From Alligator mississippiensis (Eukaryota; Chordata; Crocodylia; Alligatoridae): DNA of 64,000 nucleotides. Shown in pieces: positions 23,158-35,336 of the stretch. Numbering within the stretch: position 1 is the stretch's first letter; each line of letters opens with the position of its first letter. Made by a program: the position numbers and the translations under genes. The stretch is taken from positions 21,398,501 to 21,462,500 of the forward strand of contig NC_081835.1 of NCBI RefSeq assembly GCF_030867095.1, read 5' to 3'. The notes under the pieces are model-generated. The model was not told where the DNA came from. It searched no databases and was given only the letters and a program-made list of their open reading frames with translations.

Positions 23158-23935
23158 GTTACAAAATTGTTACATTTGGGGGCCCAGTCCTTTCCTCTGG
23201 GTCTAATGCAATTGCCAATATCAGGCCCTATTGTAGAGATTTTATTTTATACAGTAAGTAAGCTGGTCAGTAAGAGCTACATTAAGACTGCGTTTGTTAT
23301 CCATGTATGTGTTGTATAGTGACTGAAAAACTGTTACTATTAACCCTGGGCCAGATCTGAGCTGATGATGACCTAGGAGTGACAAATTTTGTGCGCTGTA
23401 TAGTTTTCTGAGCCACCTGTTCCAGTACATTGTTATGATTGTCTTTGTCGACACGCAAGCAGTTTTATACTTTATATAGAACTTATCTGATCCCCTCAGT
23501 GGAACAGAGCTGATGATATATGCTGAGACTTACATGGTCTGAAAAGTATGGGGAATGAGGAAAAGCACAAAGAAAGTATATATTAAAAAAAAAAAGGACT
23601 AAATCAGCTGGGTTCTTTTGAGCAGTAGATACATATTTCAAAAGCTGTATGGCTGCTATTGCAACTGAACTTCAAGGAGCTTAAATAATGGCGTGCTGCA
23701 TATGTTAGACTGTAGTCAGAAGCTATTTGGAATAATAACTATAGTGCATGAGAAATCCTCACGGTATACTAATCTCGCATCAAAGAGATTGTGCAATGTG
23801 AAATCTCCCAGTACTGCCAGTCACTTGAGGGATTTTTCTACCACATACTACTATAAGAGCTTCTTTTAATTTATCTTAAGTATCTTGTTGGAAGGGCCTG
23901 GTTTTAAAATAAGTTATGCCAAGTGCATTAATGGT
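23158..23935. other. Noncoding, no feature seen
   Basis: No repeat family or gene supported; an A tract lies at 23584-23595. Confidence 0.4.
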
Positions 23936-23938
23936 ATG

Positions 23939-24045
23939 AAGGGGTATAGGCTGTAGCTGTGTTGGTCTAAGGACATAGGTAGACAAGATTCTTTGTGTAA
24001 ATCTGATATCTTGTATTAAACCAATGCAAATAGTTGGAAAAATTC
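23939..24045 (+). mobile_element. Short Penelope-like fragment
   Basis: GGGGTATAGGCTGTAGCTGTG then TTGGTCTAAGGACATAGGTAGACAAG joins the 5' terminal sequence directly to the 3' terminal sequence (CTGATATCTTGTATTAAACC, AAATAGTTGG), so the middle of the element is deleted. This is a common form of short Penelope-family relic. Confidence 0.7.
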
Positions 24046-24049
24046 GTCT

Positions 24050-25660
24050 TAGATGGTATTAGCATGTTTGGCAACTACTGCAAAATATTTGAAAACTGTT
24101 TATTCAGGGTTTGGATAGACAATTGTTTACAGTATTAATGTTGAAGCAACTGCTTTATTTCATTACACAAACTTCAAATCTGCCCTTTAACAAGCTAGTT
24201 GCTTAAGGCAACACACTGCTAGAACCTGCAAATGCTGTCAAAATGTAACTTGTTCTGCCTGTTACTGTTGTGGGGAAGTGAGAGTAGAAGGCAGCAGAAT
24301 TGTAAGCTCAATAGTTCGGTAGAAATTAGATATGTAAGGGATCTGTACATTTAGTAAAGAATTGGTAATGTGGCTTAGCAGATGCAAGTGTTCTTGACTG
24401 AGAAAATAAGAGACATCACTTTGGTAACTCAACCCCTCCCTGCACCACCCCCACACACTTATTTTTCTTTGTGGTAGATGCAGTTTATTTTATTGGTGCT
24501 ATTCTTTTTCAGGAAAAGTAGTATTTAGTCCTATACTGAGGGATTTTATTTTAGCTCCTCCTTTCGAACAAAAAAATTTGGCAGTTGCTTTTTTGAACAA
24601 ATGTACAAGATCGGTCTTCAGCAAGCTAGTGTTTTAGTGAAAAATAGAGAAGTAGAAAAGTGGAATACAGTGTATCAGAAAATACTGGAAAATGAAGGCA
24701 GAGATTGAAGGAGGACTGATAGGAAATACAAGTCTTTAGCATTCTATTACATTCATTGTGGGCTCTCTTATGAACTCCTTATTTTGATGGAGTTTTGCAT
24801 GAGTAAAAAGTAGTAGAACAAAATGGTCCTTAGCCTGATGGATTGCATGCACATTTTCTTTACAAAACAAAATCAAGAAAAAAGATTTTTATGTAAGGAA
24901 ATCTGTTGTGGATACAGGAGATTGACTAATTCTCCTAAATCTCAATAAACCATTTTAAGTTGCCAGGACCTGCTTGCAGCTTCAGAGTTGGTAACTCTGA
25001 AGCAGTTTTAGGTTTTCTGATTACTCCATTCCTACCAATTTTACATTACTGTCATGCACAGGCTTGTGTCCCTTTCTCCACAATAGAACCATACTTGTTT
25101 TACTGTATTTACATTTCCTTTGTGCCAACTGAAAGGGAATTGGACAACTTCCAATGTTGCCAACTCCAAATGTTAATGATAAGATCTTTAAAAAGTAATG
25201 GGTTTTGTTTTTTTCATTTGCTTTTGAATATTTGAACCAATAGAGTTATTGCTTTCAAGCATTTTTTTTGTTATAATGAAAGGTAGGAACCATTTTTAAT
25301 TCTGTGATTTTTGCATAAAAGATATTTAGTTTTTAGGGTAGAATAACCCAGGTTTCTCTACTATCTACCCACTGATCCAGAAAATCTTATAGCTGCACAA
25401 ATATTCAGGCAAGTTGGACTTGAAGTAGATTAATTAACTAAAAAGTTAAAGGAATGTATTTTAATGTGAGTTTCAAAGTATTTTGTATAGTAAAACTCAG
25501 GTTGTGCCAATAATAACTCAAGGTACTTTAAACAGGTTCTTAGCAGTCGCTCTTGCAATTTCCATTACAATCCACATTTAATTACATGGGCCTTTTTTGA
25601 TCAGATTGACATGCACATTGTTTAACTCTGGTCTTTCTTCTACTATACTGCTGTCAAATG
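24050..25660. other. AT-rich noncoding, no feature seen
   Basis: No supported gene or family. The 91-codon frame at 24960-25235 has no recognisable motif and lies in low-complexity AT-rich DNA. Confidence 0.4.
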
Positions 25661-25668
25661 ATCTAGAG

Positions 25669-26135
25669 CAGGGGTGCTCAACCTCTGGCCCGTGGGCCAA
25701 ATGTGGCCTGCAGAGCCATAGGTATCTGACCTGTGGGGCATCCATGGATTGGGAGATTTGTGGCAGGGAAGTGGTGGCAATAAATATGGCCACCATCCCC
25801 CATTGCCAAATTCCCAAACTGCGAGCCCCATGTAGCAGGTTGGGGCCAAGTCATGCCCTGCTTCTCCCCTCCCGCAGCTGGATGAGGCTGGACTATGCCC
25901 CCTTCCCCCACAGTTCCCCTTTGGGGCTGGGCTGTGCCTTCTCACTTGCTGGCTACCCCCCCCCCCCCCCCAGCCCAGGTTGGAGCCAGGATGCCTCTTG
26001 GCCCTCCTCTGTGTGGCTGAATGCTGCCCTTCTGCAACCACCCTGTGCCAGATTTGGACCATCAGCTGTATCCAGCCCATGGATAGCCTGGGCACTGCCC
26101 ATCTGGCCCACTGGACAAAAAAATGAGCACCAGTC
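25669..26135. mobile_element. hAT-type element with 8-bp TSD
   Basis: Left end CAGGGGTGCTCAACCTCTGG; right end carries the complementary ATGAGCACC. It is flanked by ATCTAGAG (25661-25668) and ATCTACAG (26136-26143), seven of eight bases identical. The GGCCCGTGGGCCAAATGTGG phrase is typical of a large family of short hAT elements present several times in this window. The 206-codon frame across it (25597-26217) is a chance frame over GC-rich repeat sequence and has no domain. Confidence 0.8.
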
Positions 26136-26224
26136 ATCTACAGATTGTTTGCAACTACCAAGGCTTTTGGGTCTATCTTTAGTTTGCATATCCTATATTT
26201 TTTGTGCAAAGAAGTAACATTGTG

Positions 26225-27520
26225 TTCTTTATAGAGCCAGGGCAACAGTAAATAGCTTAAAGTCAGTTTTAGTTAAGCCTGGTATCCCCCACATGCCCAC
26301 CCCTTCCTCCAAAGAGAAAAAAGAAAAAGTACCATGGATCAGAGCTAAAGCTTCCTTCTCTATTTGAATATATTGATTTTCAGGGGGGATGGAAAGTTTG
26401 TAAGTGCCTATGATGTATAAGCCTCTGGTCTGCAGTCTTGACCATCCTCTTATAAAAGAACTCCCAGTACCATCCTTGGAAGTGTGTGGGAATAATTTAG
26501 TTTTGCATTTACGTATTATCATATTTTTTCAGAACTGGTGTTGCTTTAAATGCTTCCTTCAGTTTGTTAAACTCTTGTAAGGTTTGCGTCCTGTGTCCTT
26601 TGGATATATATGCACAATAGGAGTGTTTGTTTGGGCATCTGGGTTAAAACATCTCTACACAGTTCACCATTCCACCAGGCATGTTGGTGATGAGCTGCTT
26701 GTGCGCTTTGCTTTGTTAATTTCTCAAGCTTGCTGCTCTAATTGCACAGAATTTTTATTTAGCTTTCACTCAGCAACTCTAATCCTTCCCAAACTGCTCA
26801 GACCATTGGTCATGCTTTTCTATTGTTTCAGCACATTGAAACATTATCTTCGTAAACTTAAGTATCTTCTCTTCCACCGGAAATTTCTTAACATATTCTG
26901 GTGAAACTTCTCAGATATTGACTACAACCTAAATGGCAGCCTGAGGAAAGTGTTCTGTGCTTTGTTATGGCTTAGGGCAGCTGCCAGAATGCTGCTGACA
27001 CACTGGGCGTAGAAAAATATTTAGCATTAGTCAGCACTCCCAGAATTCTTTTCTTCATAAGTGGTGGAAAATATCCTACTTATTTAGTTCCTTGGAGTCT
27101 CTACCTAAGTGATGGATCCATTCATTTTTTCTTTTGTGAGGACAGGTAAGCACACTCTGGATCTTCTGCCTGCTTTGTGATTCCCAGACCAATTAATCTA
27201 GCTCTTTTTTTAGTATCTGCTTTAGACAAAAGAACTTTCTTATGGACATGAATTGTGGGTCAGTCTGTCTTTCAGGTATATTCTACATTTTGTTGAGAGT
27301 TCTGCTGTCCCTGAAAGGGTATCCGCAAATCTTTTTTTTTTTTCCTTAAATGTTTTGGTCTTCTGTCCCTCCAATGAGTATATCCTCTTGATGAGATTAC
27401 AGGCCCAATATGATTTGTACTCCAATAAAGGTTACTTGTGCATCCCAGATGCTTTCATGTTGATAGTCCAGTCATCTGCTGTGATGCCGTCCATTGTTCC
27501 TGTGAAGAATTCAGAATTCT
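26225..27520 (-). pseudogene. Ty3/gypsy retrotransposon pol remnant (RT/RNase H)
   Basis: On the - strand the frame at 26229-26522 contains TKLFPHTSKDGTGSSF followed about 35 residues later by YIQIEKEALALIHGTF. This is the junction of gypsy reverse transcriptase and RNase H, where families read T-K-x-x-x-DASKDGLGAVL and YAQIEKEALAI. The catalytic aspartate of the first motif is changed to histidine here. Upstream on the - strand (to about 27520) there is a further 61-codon frame and scattered open segments interrupted by stops and frameshifts, consistent with earlier pol sequence that I cannot align by eye. No LTR was identified. The copy is dead. Confidence 0.72.
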
Positions 27521-27529
27521 TCTGAGCTA

Positions 27530-28520
27530 GTGGAGTCATTGCCAACGAGGTGTGGCCTCCTTGTCTGTGGTGTGCACGCTTTGCTGACACGTGCAAGCTT
27601 TTGTAGGCTGATGTAATCCATCACAGTTCTCGTAATTTGTTTTGTATCTAGACATTGTCTTGACTTGTAGTGGTTACTATAGTACTGCAACCCTAAATGC
27701 TCCTTTCTTTTAGTGCCTGCTTTCCTCTGTTCTTTCTTCCTTCCTCTGTTCTTTCTCCTGTCCTGTCCTTTCCTCTGTTTGAGCTCTACTCACCTTTCTC
27801 TTGTGCCTATACTTTTGGATTGTTTGTGTCTGCAGTGTCAGACCATGCACTATCCTGTAGAAACCTTCATTTTGGACTTTCTGACTTCCTTTTCTTGGCA
27901 ATATTTAATTGTTTTGTGGACATTTAATTCTATCTCTTCCAGTCATCCCTCTTGAGTGTTTTGTCTCAGATTTCAATTGTGGGTCTCTCATGAGAATCTA
28001 GGTGCCCCCCCCATTACAAAATAGTGTTTTCAGTTTAAATACCCATTTCTCATTTGTTTTTGTTTTACATGATGTACAGTATGCTTAATATTCTATAATA
28101 CAGTTTCCTGGTTAGCCTGTCCTGCCTGAATCACCTGAGAACTATTAAATATATAAAACACTTCAGAACGTTATTTCCAGAAATAAAGTTTCTTCTTGTC
28201 ATCCTTACTGCTGTTGTTCCTTGCTTGCAGATGGGGTGAAATGCTGGTCAGACCTTTTTTCCGTGTTGTCTTCCATATTTCCAGAAAATTTCAACCCTGG
28301 GGCCTCTAACTGCTCTATTTTTCCATTCTGTGGATATAGATCTTTTTATTTCTAGAAACATATGTTCAGTAATTGCTCAGAGCCAAAAAGAGTGAGAGAG
28401 GTCTGCTTTGTTCAGCATGAGTTCTAACCATGCAGCTCAGCAAAACATGAGCTACTGCCCAACACAATGAAGGGTTCAAGCTGGCCAGTGCCTCTAAGTT
28501 ATAGTTCCTCACAGTCCAGA
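27530..28520. other. Noncoding with CT-rich low complexity
   Basis: A pyrimidine-rich stretch (CTTTCTTCCTTCCTCTG type) at 27715-27780 produces overlapping frames on both strands. No gene supported. The left part may belong to the gypsy remnant. Confidence 0.4.
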
Positions 28521-28538
28521 AAAGCATTTTAATACTTA

Positions 28539-29203
28539 GGCAGACAAGGTTCTTTGGGTGAATCTGATATATTTTATTAGACCAACTTAAATAGTTGGAA
28601 AAAAATTATTAAGCAAGCTTTTGGGTTCAAAAACCCTTCGTCAGGCTGAGGAAGTTTCAGCAGTTGGTGTGTGCTCCTCCTGGATGGAATGAAAAGTAAA
28701 GAAGCCAGAGGCTGGGCTGCTATGCACACAAGACAGGCAGTCAGTGAAAATGTAGTTTCAGGAGTCAATGGGTGAGAGAGAGGCTGGGGAGGGGGAGAGA
28801 AGAGGCATGAATAGTGGAGAGGTACCTGTGGAGTCCATGATTTTTAGTATGCAGAAGGTTGATGAAGTGGAGTTCATAGGCTTGTCTCTCGGAAGTGTTG
28901 TGTAAGTTTCCTTTGAGGATCAGGACTGAGAGATTGGAGAGAGAGTGGTTTTCTTGTGAGAATGTGCCCTCACAGGTAATTGGGTATTTCTGTCTTTGAT
29001 AGATTTCCGGTGTGCGTTCATTCTGGTGCGCAGTTGTTGTTTGGTCTCTCCTGCGTATTTTCCATCACAGCATTTGGTGCATTGGATGAGAGAGATTACA
29101 TTTCTGGAGGTGCAGCTGTAAGATCTGGGAATGCTGATGGCTCTGTTGTGGGGTGTAGTAATTCTGGGGGTCCTTAGACCAACACGACTACAACCTACAC
29201 CCC
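28539..29203 (-). mobile_element. Penelope-like retroelement, 5'-truncated, with perfect 12-bp TSD
   Basis: The best preserved mobile element in the window. A perfect 12-base duplication, TTTTAATACTTA, flanks it at 28527-28538 and 29204-29215. Coding strand is -: it begins at 29203 with GGGGTGTAGGTTGTAGTCG and ends at 28539 with AACCTTGTCTGCC. The middle encodes the end of a Penelope-type protein, a GIY-YIG endonuclease domain; the reverse transcriptase has been lost by truncation. Several smaller relics in the window share its 3' part, which shows that the family was active in this lineage. Confidence 0.85.
28950..29110 (-). pseudogene. GIY-YIG endonuclease domain remnant of Penelope-like element
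   Basis: The - strand frame reads VISLIQCTKCCDGKYAGE then TKQQLRTRMNAHRKSI. In Penelope-like elements this region is the C-terminal GIY-YIG nuclease: a CxxC pair, the YVG motif (here YAG), GET, an arginine in LRTRM, and a conserved HR. The first tyrosine of the GIY-type strand is replaced by serine and a stop follows some 50 residues further on, so the domain is not expected to be active. In intact elements the nuclease makes the nick used for target-primed insertion. Confidence 0.8.
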
Positions 29204-29215
29204 TTTTAATACTTA

Positions 29216-32200
29216 TTTTCTTCAGGACAGATCAACTGAATCTAGAAGTGTTTGGAAATTTCAAAGACTATTTTGAGGTTTACAAAAACAATTACTCTAC
29301 AAAGACAACTACTTTGTTTCTCAAGCAGCACTGTCCCAAATGTGTTGTAAAGAAACATGATTCATTTTGTTTAGCTGGATTACAGTGTTACTCAATAATA
29401 AAGTATAAGATCTCGGAAAAATTTAGACATTTCATATTACCACTCAACCATTTTATTAAATTCAAACCAGTCCTCTAAGTATATGGAACAAGGAGAAAAC
29501 AACAGAAAATTTGAAAAACATCCAAACTACCTGCTATTGTTATGAGACTGCAAACATTATTTGTGTTTCTCCAAATTAGTGTAAGGCATATATTTGCAGT
29601 GTAAAGCTGCTATGGAAGTTTAGATTAAAAATATATACAAATATGGGGAAGCAAGCAGTTGAGTCTAATCAAACCACTTTCCCTGCTCCTTTATGCTACA
29701 CCACTCTTCCCCTGAAAAAAGCCTAGTTGTACAGTGTCAGAGAGTAATTTGACATTTCACATGCTAGTGACAGAATCATTTTCAGGGATGACATTTACAA
29801 TGCCCTTCTATTGCAGCATTTTTTTCCCATTGAATATAATAGACCTTCCATCCTGCCTGCCCATGCTCTGTTTATATTTATGTATGTACAAGGTGGAGAA
29901 TACTTCCTTGTTTCATGCAACTGTCGTACCAAGCCGAATGACTTAATTGTTGCATAACTGCATCCTACTCATTATAGTAGAGTTTGAATTTAATGTTTAA
30001 CTTTTGGAGTTCAGCAGTAGAGTTTGAATTAATAAGATGCTGGTGCCCAGATATAAGTGAATGTTTTGTACCAGAAGTCTACACAATTCAGTACAGAACT
30101 CTTTGTAGGAAGCAGGGGAAGAAAAACAACATACTAAGTTTTTCTTGTCAGTTTAACACTCATATGGTTGTTCCTCTGAGACACTCATCTCTGGAAGACT
30201 TCATTCATCAGATGCTGTGTTGCTGTAGTTGTAAACTGCTGCTTATAAAAGCTTATGCATTGCTGATTTAGCCTATAGGGTGCAAATCTCCCCTGCTTTC
30301 AGCAGCAAAGCTGCCATGAGATAGAGGTCTAAAGTTGTCATTTTAAGCTTTCTTTTTCATGTATTGTTTTTTGTCTGTCATATTTTATTCTTGAGTAGAG
30401 CATAGTCCATAATGTAATTAACGTAAGTAGTTTTACTTTTTCTGGAGTAGTCAAGGTTCAATACACAAAGAGGGCAAGAAAGACAATTATTTTTTAGGCA
30501 GTCTACCTTTAATGCCTTTGATTTAGACTTTGGCATCTAGCTCAAGTTAAGAGGAGGGACGGTAGATTTATTTTTACTCTCTTCAAGCTTCAGCATGTAC
30601 AGTACCTGTGAGTTGGACACTGATTTTTGAAAGAGGGATCTGGCAGTAATGTATTTTTCTGCCTGGACTGGTTTTGCAAAGCTTCCTTACATTAAATAAT
30701 TCTTATTATATTAGCACTGTATAATGGTTTTTGGGAATAAGGTTTGTATTTCAACCTTGCAGATTAAAGTGTTGTATTATAAAGCAAAATCTTGTGTTGG
30801 TGGATTTAGCTTACATTATGCTAAAATGTGCTATGTAGTATTTATGTTCTAAAGGGATATATTCTTAAAAACATTTTTCGACACATCAGGAAAAAGCTTA
30901 GTCTTAATTTAAAACCCACATCATGAAACAACTTTAAACAAGTTTTCTGGTGAGTGATGCTTTCTGTTGCACAAACATTTCAAGTAAATTTGTTTATTTT
31001 TTACATGGAAAAACTCAGTTGTATATATTTATTTTAATTTTAAATCAGTTGGAATGTACTCTGTTGCAGATTGTTCTTAGCCTGTCTCTGTATTCAGTGT
31101 AATGATAGAAGGTACAATCCAGAAGTTCTTGAGCATTTGTTGTCAGAATGATTTTTCTGAAAGAGGGGAGCAATGGTAGCATTCTCTGTATATTGATCCA
31201 GGCGAGAACAAACAGAAATTAGTCTCTGGTTATCACCCTTCTATTGGCTGCATAGATGGAACCTAAATAATTTCTTCTGACATTTTGGTAAGGCTGCAAA
31301 GCTGGTCAGGAGGTTGATGTAAGGAATCCACAAGTAGTTCCTTTGCTGCAGACTTGTGCACACCCTGTGCTGTGAACCGGTTAAACCCCTGGTAAAATCC
31401 ATGCTGTCTTTTCTTCTAGAAAATCACTATCTTCTGATCAGCATAGGAGAAACGAATACACTGTGTAGCAACATACTTAGACTTATGATCCAGAGCTACC
31501 ATGGGCAACAAGGAAACAAGAATATGGCCTTTGAAAAAGTCTGATGCATGCAGTGGCTAAGGTCATTGCCTGTGATCTTCCAAGGCACCACAACTACCAG
31601 GAAGCAGCACTGCAGCAAATGCTGTAGCAAGGAGGGATTCCCACCCCCTTCCCTCTGTCTCTAGCTACAGGATTTAGGAATGTTTCCCCTGTTCATTCTG
31701 AAGAAGAAGTTTGTCACTGTAGACAGTTGGAGTGATGTTTTTCAAGATGAAACGCTGGCTGGTCTGCTGACATGGACTCATTTGGTGGCCAGCACTCCCC
31801 TCTGTTGCCTTGCATCAAGCATCTATTTAGAGAGCATCTTTAGGGCCTCAGGTGCTTTAGCATCCAGCAGACAAACCTACTTCTTCACAAGGAATGCAGA
31901 ATAGACCCTCACTTATCAGAGCTTCTCAAGAACTTCATTCTTAGGATTGGAAAACCTTGAGTTGGTAGTTGAAAACAACTATTTTCATATGTTGGGCCTC
32001 ACTGAGGTCAGAGGAAGCTAGAAAGACATGTCATATAGAATCATGTCATATAGAAACATGCCATTTCCACATTTATTCACTGTTTTATCTTTGGAAATGT
32101 TGCAGAAACCATGCACCATGTTTGAATTGTTTTGTTGTTAGGTATGCTTTGTATTTACAGAACAGTTCAACATGTAGATTTATATAATTTTGTTCCCATT

Positions 32201-32880
32201 TGGTCCATGTCTGATTTCCACAGTACAGGTGGCCCTGAATGTTTATGCAAATCCTAAAGGGGAATGTTGGAAAGATTTTGGATCACATGTTGTACTGTAC
32301 ATGTAACCTAGCTAGGGTCCCTTTTTCCTTTCCCACTGCAATGGAGGGGCCCAGTTACAGTGGGGGCAACTAACCACATCATACTGTCTTTGCAGCACAC
32401 CTAAGTGTTCCTTGGTGGTTGATTATGGAGCAGCAACAGAATCCCTCCTCCTTCATTGCCTCTTCTTTTCCCCCTTCATATCCTTCCAACTTGTATCTTT
32501 CACATCTTGCTTTCATTCCCTTCATTACTTGTAGTCCTGGGTTTATTAGGGGCTTGAGTTATTTTTTCTCTAGGACAAAAGCCAAACTCCCTCTCTCCTC
32601 CCTCCCAACCCTGAATTGACTTAAATTTTCACTGAATCAAATGGCTACCTAGGTCATTTCCTGTTCTGGGTCAAAAAAGTTGAAAACATTTAACTTGGAC
32701 TCAAAGCAGTAAAAGGCTGAAATGGAACCTCTTTGAATGTTTTCAAGGCGCTTTGAGTTTTTTGTTCCAATACCCATACATCTCATCTGGTCAATAGTTG
32801 AGCCTACTAGTTATGCTCACTCAGCACTGTGGTTTTTTTTCCCCACTAAACATATCGGGCCCCTTTATGAATAACCTACT
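29216..32880. other. Long stretch without recognised features
   Basis: About 3.7 kb of AT-rich DNA. Frames of 60-115 codons (for example 29131-29478, which begins inside the Penelope element, and 29984-30271) show no motif and no splice framing. There may be ancient repeats that cannot be seen by eye. Confidence 0.4.
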
Positions 32881-32894
32881 GCAGCCTAGCTAAT

Positions 32895-32972
32895 ATAGGG
32901 GGGGGGAGAGGGTTAGCTCAGAGTCTAAAGGCTCATGGTTTTGCAACTAGTGGTTCCAGGTTCCTGCTGCTG
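32895..32972 (+). repeat. Degenerate tRNA-like (SINE head) sequence
   Basis: GGGGAGAGGGTTAGCTCAG followed by GGTTCCAGGTTCC about 50 bases on resembles the A box (TRGCTCAG) and B box of tRNA genes at nearly tRNA spacing. The arms do not pair cleanly, so it is not a functional tRNA. A tRNA-derived SINE head is plausible; chance is possible. Confidence 0.25.
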
Positions 32973-34560
32973 AGCCTTTACAGATACAGCTTTGCAAATT
33001 TGTTTCTCTGATCCTGCTTCAGAACAAATTTGAGTTTGGACATTGATCCAAAAATATTTCAAGTGGCTGGCAATTTCCATGCCCTTAAATAAAGTATCAC
33101 TCAAGCAAAGTCCTAGAGTTTGAAAATTAAGTCCTTTTGGTCAAAGGGTATGAATTACTCCAGCAGGCACCAGTCTTGGGTGTCAGTATGGATTGTTACA
33201 GAGAGGTTTGTTACAGAGGTGGCAGCAGGGTGATGGATCTAGATGTGAAGTCCTTTTACTTTATTCTTTAGAGTTATCCAGTGCTGTCAATCCACAGCAC
33301 AAGGAAATTGGAGAAGGAAGAGGTGGCTGAGTACTGTGGTCAGGACTGGGAGCATGGCTAGTAGTATAGACCTTGGAAATGTAGTGATAATTTGCCAACC
33401 AGTGTACTTCCCTTTGGCATTGCTCCCCACAGGCAGATGGAAGATATTAGAGCTGCCTTCCTTTTTCCCTTCTGGGATGAGATGATGTAGCTGAGGTGAC
33501 AGTAACAGAGCTATCCATTCCCTGCTGAGCTTGCTGAACTACTCAGTGAGACAGACTGCATGGGGGGGGGGGGGGGGGGTGAAGCAGGAACAGGCCTTTC
33601 CTTTAGCCTCAAGGCCTTCTGTTATTCCTTAGTTTTAGGAACTTTGTGCCTAACTGGCATTGTGGCACAAATGCGTTAAGTGGGAAGGAGAAACAGAGGA
33701 AATATTGTCCATTGAAAGTCAAATGAAGCTCGGAGACACAGCTGGGAATTAGACAAATGCATTACTGTGCCCAACTGTTAGTCAGAAAATTGAGATAAAG
33801 GTTGGTATTTTCCTCAGAACTGTACACTCCTAGGCAGGTCTGGCTGATTTGTCTGCTACTGGGGATACAGATAAAAGGTGGCAAGAACCTTTTGCTGCTG
33901 CTGCCCATGACTGTCCAGTCTGGTTTTACTATTAGATCTGTGGTCTATTACTTAAAGAAAAAAAAAAGGAAACTGTAGGTAATCACAGATCATTTTTCTT
34001 ATTTTCTGGTGGCTCACAATCTAGTGGTTTGTTTTAATTCATTAGTATGCAACTGACCCTGAACACTGTTGTACTGTTCAAGTAAACACTGTTTAGTCTG
34101 ATGCGTTTGTAGGCTGAATCTTATCAAATGTAGAGCTTGTTCAAGATAAACAGAATAATTTTGATGGCTACAAGCATTTAATATTATGCTACTTGATTTA
34201 TTTTAGAAAATGAGCAGCAGTTGCAGAAAAGCTTACATTAGTATTGTGGATATGTTACCAATAAATAATTAATTTCCTCTGTCATATAGTTGGGATCTTG
34301 TTTATACTTGTAATTATCAGATGAAAACCATTAACTTGGAGGAGATTTGGCTATAAGTTTCTACTAGAAACATTGCAACTTAGAAATTAGTACTGTCAAC
34401 ATTTAAGTATAATTATTCTGTATAATTAATTTTAATGTTTCTGGGAGTGACTTCAACCTCATCTCTGCAAGGAGTACTTTATCAGTTTAGGGCTGAAATC
34501 TGACTTAAAAAAAAAGATTTGCTGAAGATGTCTTAAATTTTTAAATATTTGAAATTTCAA
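32973..34560. other. Noncoding with a poly-G tract
   Basis: A run of about 18 G lies near 33563-33580. No gene or family recognised. Confidence 0.4.
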
Positions 34561-34601
34561 AGTTGATCCACCCGTGTTCTTAAGGATCTTACTCAAGAAG
34601 T

Positions 34602-34802
34602 ATGTTAGCCCTGGTTGCTACTGTGCTACACCTAATTCCAGGCACAATTTTGGTAACATCAACTGTATTGTCACATATTCAGATAGATAAACAAAAGGCA
34701 GTTATGGCTTCTGCAACTCTAGCTAAAGAAGGGCCAAATTATGCTTTGTGTATTCAAGTAATGAATCCCTTTGATTTACTTGAAGATTGCTCAAGTGATT
34801 AA
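34602..34802 (+). CDS. Hypothetical open segment, candidate exon 1 of a cluster
   Basis: A 66-codon frame, hydrophobic at its start (MLALVATVLHLIPGTILVTS), which could be a signal or membrane segment, then mixed and acidic at the end (FDLLEDCSSD). An AG preceded by a pyrimidine-rich run lies at about 34581-34582, and a weak donor CAAGTAATG lies inside the frame near 34758. I do not recognise it. It is worth noting because two further open segments follow within 900 bases on the same strand. Confidence 0.2.
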   Translation: MLALVATVLHLIPGTILVTSTVLSHIQIDKQKAVMASATLAKEGPNYALCIQVMNPFDLLEDCSSD

Positions 34803-34927
34803 AGGAGATGGGATGTTTATAAAATCCTCTTCTGAAGTTTTGAGTGACTTGTTTTTTTTTCTAAATATTCATAAACATTCAATATTTCACCTGTAATTTT
34901 AATTACTCAATTTTTATTTGTCTTTAG

Positions 34928-35027
34928 AAAAAAAGATGATGAATGGCAGTAGCCCAGCACCCATAATGAGTAAACCTATAGTAATGAATCAATGTGCCCA
35001 AGCAGAAGTGGGAGAAAAAAACATTTG
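34928..35027 (+). CDS. Candidate coding exon with start codon
   Basis: Bounded by an acceptor with AT-rich pyrimidine tract (TTTTTATTTGTCTTTAG) and a consensus donor (TTTG then GTAAGA at 35028). The frame opens with two ATGs at 34936 and 34939 and reads MMNGSSPAPIMSKPIVMNQ, then CAQAEVGEKNI, with two bases left over at the donor. The composition, low in bulky hydrophobics and rich in S, P, N, looks like the N-terminus of a soluble nuclear or signalling protein, but I cannot name it. With the CpG island 20 kb upstream as noncoding exon 1, it would be the first coding exon. Single-exon evidence by eye is weak. Confidence 0.32.
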
Positions 35028-35336
35028 GTAAGAAACCTATCTTTTATTTTTAATTTTCCAAGAAGTTAATGAAATATAACAATGAGAGAGAATTAAAAAA
35101 AAAATACAAAAATTAACCTTGATTCCATGCTTTTTCTTCAGGTTCTAGCAGTAGAACATGAAAAGGGGGGAGAAGTTTTTGGTTTTGTTCTTTTATTTTA
35201 CAGTAGCTGACCTTAGCACTAGATGGTTTGGAGATTTGGCAATGGGAAATAGTAGGTAATATTTTGGTCCCACTGAAATTAACAGTAAAACTATTGACTT
35301 CAACAGCTCCATAATTTAATTCATGGAGTTTTTTAG

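Noticed and set aside
25597..26217. 206-codon + strand frame
   Set aside because: It crosses both ends of an hAT element with a target duplication; composition explains it.
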